Shown here piece after piece: positions 60,097-64,000 of a stretch of DNA of 64,000 bases. Below the pieces are notes generated by a model. That model had not been told where the DNA came from. It ran no database searches and worked only from the letters and a program-made list of their open reading frames with translations. The DNA comes from Phenylobacterium sp. Lineage in GTDB: Bacteria; Pseudomonadota; Alphaproteobacteria; Caulobacterales; Caulobacteraceae. The DNA is taken from contig NZ_SCVD01000001.1 in NCBI RefSeq assembly GCF_004297125.1, forward strand, positions 62,001 through 126,000, written 5' to 3'. Every line of letters starts with the position of its first letter. The first letter of the stretch is position 1. The position numbers and the translations under genes were made by a program.

Positions 60097-60102
60097 CTTG
60101 GG

Positions 60103-60858
60103 TCAGGCCTCGATGAGCTCGGGTTGTCGATGGGGTTGGGCGGCCGTCCCGGCCGGGGCGTGCGTCACGCGCCGGTCGTCCAGGATGCGGCCGTCCTCCA
60201 GGTGGATGACGCGGTCGGCGTAGGCTTCCAGGCGCGGATCGTGGGTGACGCAGATCACGGCGGCGCCGTGCTGCTTGGCCGCCCGCTGAAGCAGCTTGAT
60301 CACGATCTGACCGTTCTCGCCGTCGAGCGCGCTGGTGGGCTCGTCGGCGAACAGCAGGTTCGGGTCCTTGGCGAGGGCGCGGGCGATGGCCACCCGCTGC
60401 TTCTCGCCGCCGGACAGCTCGGACGGGCGCTGGTTCATGCGGGTCTCGAGGCCCACTTCCATCAGCGCGTTGGCGGCCTTCTCGCGAGCGACGCTCTTGG
60501 GATGGCCCTGATACTTCAGGATGATCTCGACCTGCTGCAGGGCGGTCAGGGCCGAGAACAGGTTGAAGCCCTGGAAGATGAAGCCGCAGTGGTCCAGGCG
60601 GAACCTGTCCAGCTTGCCGGAGCGCAGGCTCCAGATGTCCTGGTCCAGCGCGGAGACCTTGCCCTCGTCGGGCTTCAGCAGGCCCGAGAGCGCCGCCACC
60701 AGGGTCGATTTGCCGGACCCCGAGGGACCCATGACCATCGTCACTTCGCCGTGGTTGGCGTCGAAATCGACGCGCTTGAGCACCTCGATGTGGCTGCGCC
60801 CGGTCTTGAAGCGCTTGTAGATCCCGTGGGCCACGATGGCCGGCTTGTTCGAGCTCAT
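60103..60858 (-). CDS. ABC transporter ATP-binding protein, MacB/DevA-like
   Basis: 251 aa. Walker A is [26 protein letters not shown] (about residues 41-66), the Q-loop [18 protein letters not shown], the signature [36 protein letters not shown] (about 143-178), and the His switch [22 protein letters not shown]. It powers the permease encoded just upstream. It overlaps the permease stop by four bases. Confidence 0.9.
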   Translation of the reverse strand: MSSNKPAIVAHGIYKRFKTGRSHIEVLKRVDFDANHGEVTMVMGPSGSGKSTLVAALSGLLKPDEGKVSALDQDIWSLRSGKLDRFRLDHCGFIFQGFNLFSALTALQQVEIILKYQGHPKSVAREKAANALMEVGLETRMNQRPSELSGGEKQRVAIARALAKDPNLLFADEPTSALDGENGQIVIKLLQRAAKQHGAAVICVTHDPRLEAYADRVIHLEDGRILDDRRVTHAPAGTAAQPHRQPELIEA

Positions 60859-61997
60859 CGCAGCAGGTCCGCAGGTTGGCTCTTCTTCAGGATGCCCAGG
60901 GCCAGCAGCCCCGAGAAACCCGAGATCACGAGCAGGAGGATGGAGACGCCGATCACCCAGGCTGGGGGGAAGCCCATCGGCAGGCCGCCGCGGGTGGCCA
61001 GCAGGTAGACGCCGCCGGTGAACAGCGCCGTGGCCATCAGGCCGACGATCCCCACCCAGAACGACAGTTCCAGCACGATCAACCGGAGCGACCCCATGCC
61101 GACGCCCAGCGCCCGCAGCGAGGCGAACTCCTTGATGCTCGAGAGGATCGCCCCGCGCAGGGTCTGCGAGGTGATGCCCACGCCGATCAGGAAGCCCAGG
61201 AAGACCGAGAAGCCCAGGAAGATGCCGATGATCTGCTCGCCCATGATCGCCCCTTCATTAGCTTCGGCGAGCTGCTGGCGGGTCCAGGCCTTGTAGGCGC
61301 CCTTAGAGTCCTTGTTCAGCTGGTCGCGGACGGCCTCGGCGCGGGCGGGGTCCTTGATGCGCACCATGAGCGGGCCCGTCTTCCCGTTCTTGGTCAGCAT
61401 GCCCATCATCCGCATCGTGTCGCGCGACATGGTCACGGAGGCGTTGTTGATGTCCGGGTACCCGTGGAGGATGGCGCGCACGCGGACGGTCTTGCCGCTG
61501 ATCGACGCCTCGTCGCCCAGCTTCACGCCCAGGCGACCCAGCTGGCTCTCGTCGATCGCGACGGAGTAGGGCTCGAGCAGCGCCGTGCGGATCTCTTCGG
61601 TGAAGTCGGTGGGCAGGTTCACCGCGCCCGGGCGCGTGTCCACCATGTTGATGTTGATGTAGGTGGTGACGGCCTTCTTGCCGTCCTTGGGCTGGTTGAC
61701 CCAGCGGCCGCCGTCGCCGTCGAAGGCGGCCACCTCGACGACCTCCGGGTTCATGTAGATCTGCGGCTGCAGGCGGGCCGGCAGCGAGCCGCCGCCGGAG
61801 TTGATCAGGCTCTCCATCTTGGCCGGCAGGATCATGATGTCGGCGCGGCTGCGGTCGATGGTGGCGGTGGCGCCTTTCACGATGCCGGTGAACATGCCCA
61901 CCTGGGCCAGGATCAGCAGGCCGGAGAACGCCAGCGCGACAACAGCGGCCGTGTAACGGCGCCACTCGTAGAGCAATGTTGCAAGCGCCAGAGACAT
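60855..61997 (-). CDS. ABC transporter permease, DevC/FtsX-like
   Basis: 380 aa. One N-terminal membrane helix (YTAAVVALAFSGLLILAQVGMFTGIV), a large periplasmic domain (about residues 45-245), and three C-terminal helices (IIGIFLGFSVFLGFLIGVGITSQTL; LIVLELSFWVGIVGLMATALFTGG; WVIGVSILLLVISGFSGLLALGIL) make up an FtsX fold. It is the first gene of the exporter unit with the ATPase and HlyD-like subunits. In cyanobacteria the DevBCA type exports glycolipids; the cargo here is unknown. Confidence 0.86.
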   Translation of the reverse strand: MSLALATLLYEWRRYTAAVVALAFSGLLILAQVGMFTGIVKGATATIDRSRADIMILPAKMESLINSGGGSLPARLQPQIYMNPEVVEVAAFDGDGGRWVNQPKDGKKAVTTYININMVDTRPGAVNLPTDFTEEIRTALLEPYSVAIDESQLGRLGVKLGDEASISGKTVRVRAILHGYPDINNASVTMSRDTMRMMGMLTKNGKTGPLMVRIKDPARAEAVRDQLNKDSKGAYKAWTRQQLAEANEGAIMGEQIIGIFLGFSVFLGFLIGVGITSQTLRGAILSSIKEFASLRALGVGMGSLRLIVLELSFWVGIVGLMATALFTGGVYLLATRGGLPMGFPPAWVIGVSILLLVISGFSGLLALGILKKSQPADLLR

Positions 61998-62153
61998 CGT
62001 GACGAACAGCCCTCAACCCTCGAGCGCGGATGTCGCCGCCGCGTGGACTGCCAAGCCAGTTAAATCGCGGTAAGGCCGGCCGCCGTCGGACGCGTTTGAT
62101 GCGCTCATTGCCTAGGAGGCGCGAGGGGGCGCGGGCGGATGCGGAGCGGCCGA

Positions 62154-63068
62154 TTAAACCTTCGTAATCCGGGGCTCGGCCGGCGGACTGCGCATCCAGT
62201 CGATGAAGGCCCGGAGCGCCGGCGAGACCTGGCGGCGGCTGGGGTAGTAGATGCTGTAGCCGGGAAAGGGCGGGCACCAGTCCTCCAGGAACGAGACCAG
62301 GGCGCCCGACGCCAGTTCCTCGCGCACGGAGGGCTCGGCCACGAAAGCGATGCCGGCGCCGTCGACCGCCGCATCCTTCAGGAGCTGGGCGTCGTCGACG
62401 ATCAGCGGGCCATCGACCGCCAGACGCCGCACGTCGTCCCCCTTCTCCAGCTCCCAGTCGTAGAAGGCGCCGGAGGGCCAGCGCAGCCGGAAGCAGGCGT
62501 GCCCGGCCAGGTCTTCCGGTGTCATGGGCGTGCCGCGCTCGGCGAGGTATTCGGGCGAAGCCACGGCGGCCATCCGCAAGGGCTTGCCGATCCGGACCGC
62601 GACCATTTCCGCCGGCAGGTTCTCGTCGAAGCGGACACCGGCGTCGAAGCCGCCCGCCACGATGTCGATCAGGGCGTTGTCGCTCACCACTTCGACGCGG
62701 ATGTCGGGATAGGCCTTGAGGAACCCGCCCAGCCTGGGAGCGATGGCCAGCCGGGCCGCCGAGCGCGGCACGCTGAGCCGCAGCCGCCCCGCCGGCCGCT
62801 CGCGGAACGCCGCCACCTCCATCAGCCCGGCCTCGATGTCGGCCAGCGCCGGCGACAGGCGCGCCAGCAGGCGCTCGCCGGCCTCGGTCGGCGCCACAGC
62901 GCGGGTTGAGCGGTTCAGCAGGCGCACGCCCAGCGCCGTCTCCATCCGCCGCAGCCGATGGCTCAGCGCCGAGGCCGAGACGCCCAGCACCTCGCCGGCC
63001 CGGCGGAAGCTGCGCAGCTCGGCCAGCAGGGCGAAGGCGGCTAGGTCTGGGATCGAGCGGCGGTCCAT
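62154..63068 (-). CDS. LysR family transcriptional regulator
   Basis: 304 aa from MDRRSIPDLAAFALLAELRSFRRAGEVLGVSASALSHRLRRMETALGVRLLNRSTRAVAPTEAG, a standard LysR HTH. No Shine-Dalgarno sequence precedes the ATG, so it may be leaderless. The effector domain ends AFIDWMRS, typical of a group that controls a divergent oxidoreductase. It is divergent from the aldo/keto reductase with a 99-bp gap that holds a GCTCA-N9-TGAGC dyad. Confidence 0.9.
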   Translation of the reverse strand: MDRRSIPDLAAFALLAELRSFRRAGEVLGVSASALSHRLRRMETALGVRLLNRSTRAVAPTEAGERLLARLSPALADIEAGLMEVAAFRERPAGRLRLSVPRSAARLAIAPRLGGFLKAYPDIRVEVVSDNALIDIVAGGFDAGVRFDENLPAEMVAVRIGKPLRMAAVASPEYLAERGTPMTPEDLAGHACFRLRWPSGAFYDWELEKGDDVRRLAVDGPLIVDDAQLLKDAAVDGAGIAFVAEPSVREELASGALVSFLEDWCPPFPGYSIYYPSRRQVSPALRAFIDWMRSPPAEPRITKV

Positions 63069-63074
63069 TACTGA

Positions 63075-64000
<926 letters not shown>

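Overview
This is high-GC DNA, densely coding on both strands, and most likely from a Caulobacteraceae genome (Phenylobacterium or Caulobacter-like). The evidence is a full-length ctrA with a cluster of GANTC (CcrM) sites and TTAA (CtrA-type) half-sites upstream, a flagellar operon in the order fliF-fliG-flbE/fliH-fliN-flbD with flhA downstream, a permuted two-piece alphaproteobacterial tmRNA gene, and an SspB-alpha type adaptor. I saw no tRNA or rRNA genes, insertion sequences, phage genes or CRISPR arrays. The window looks like core chromosome with a few accessory patches. Genus assignment is inference.

Layout. 1-6.9 kb: end of a probable cytochrome c, M24 peptidase, membrane-anchored hydrolase, a regulator/MFS divergent pair, a double-HTH protein and aspartokinase (lysC). 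7-18.9 kb: ubiG, FkbM-type methyltransferase, acyl-CoA ligase, hydrolase, chromate transporter, Zn alcohol dehydrogenase, second methyltransferase, M23 peptidase, ArsC and a membrane M28 peptidase. 19-31.9 kb: cell-cycle and flagellar block (ctrA, fliI-fliJ, flhA, flbD, fliN, fliH/flbE, fliG, fliF), interrupted by a LysR/metallo-beta-lactamase pair and a DUF4282 gene. 32-36.6 kb: serine hydrolase, C13 (legumain-like) peptidase, thioesterase, sspB and ssrA, all on the minus strand. 36.7-47.9 kb: YciB-like protein, ilvN/ilvH, a patch of small poorly known genes (SnoaL-like, PcfJ-like, two DUF6665-like paralogues around DUF1993, YbaK, VOC), ilvB with an attenuator and leader peptide, then miaA head-to-head with serB and a HAD phosphatase. 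48-51.8 kb: UrcA-family protein, hflC-hflK, mrp. 51.8-64 kb: three tandem GPH-type MFS permeases, an SDR, a hybrid histidine kinase, a DevBCA-like ABC exporter, and a LysR divergent from an aldo/keto reductase that runs off the end.

How genes work together. FliF, FliG and FliN build the MS-ring and switch. FlhA, FliH, FliI and FliJ form the export apparatus and its ATPase. FlbD activates later sigma-54 classes and CtrA sits at the top of the hierarchy. ssrA tags stalled proteins and SspB, encoded next to it, delivers tagged proteins to ClpXP. IlvB and IlvN form acetolactate synthase, although their genes are about 4.5 kb apart.

The most notable non-coding signals are: an ilvB attenuator with an Ile/Leu/Val-rich leader peptide; a 15-bp inverted repeat with CtrA half-sites plus five GANTC sites upstream of ctrA; a near-perfect 24-bp palindrome upstream of the M24 peptidase; several long inverted repeats that bury ribosome-binding sites or start codons; and miaA and serB start codons that share one CATG. 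No single undescribed system stands out clearly. The best candidates are the 39-43 kb patch and the start-site hairpins.
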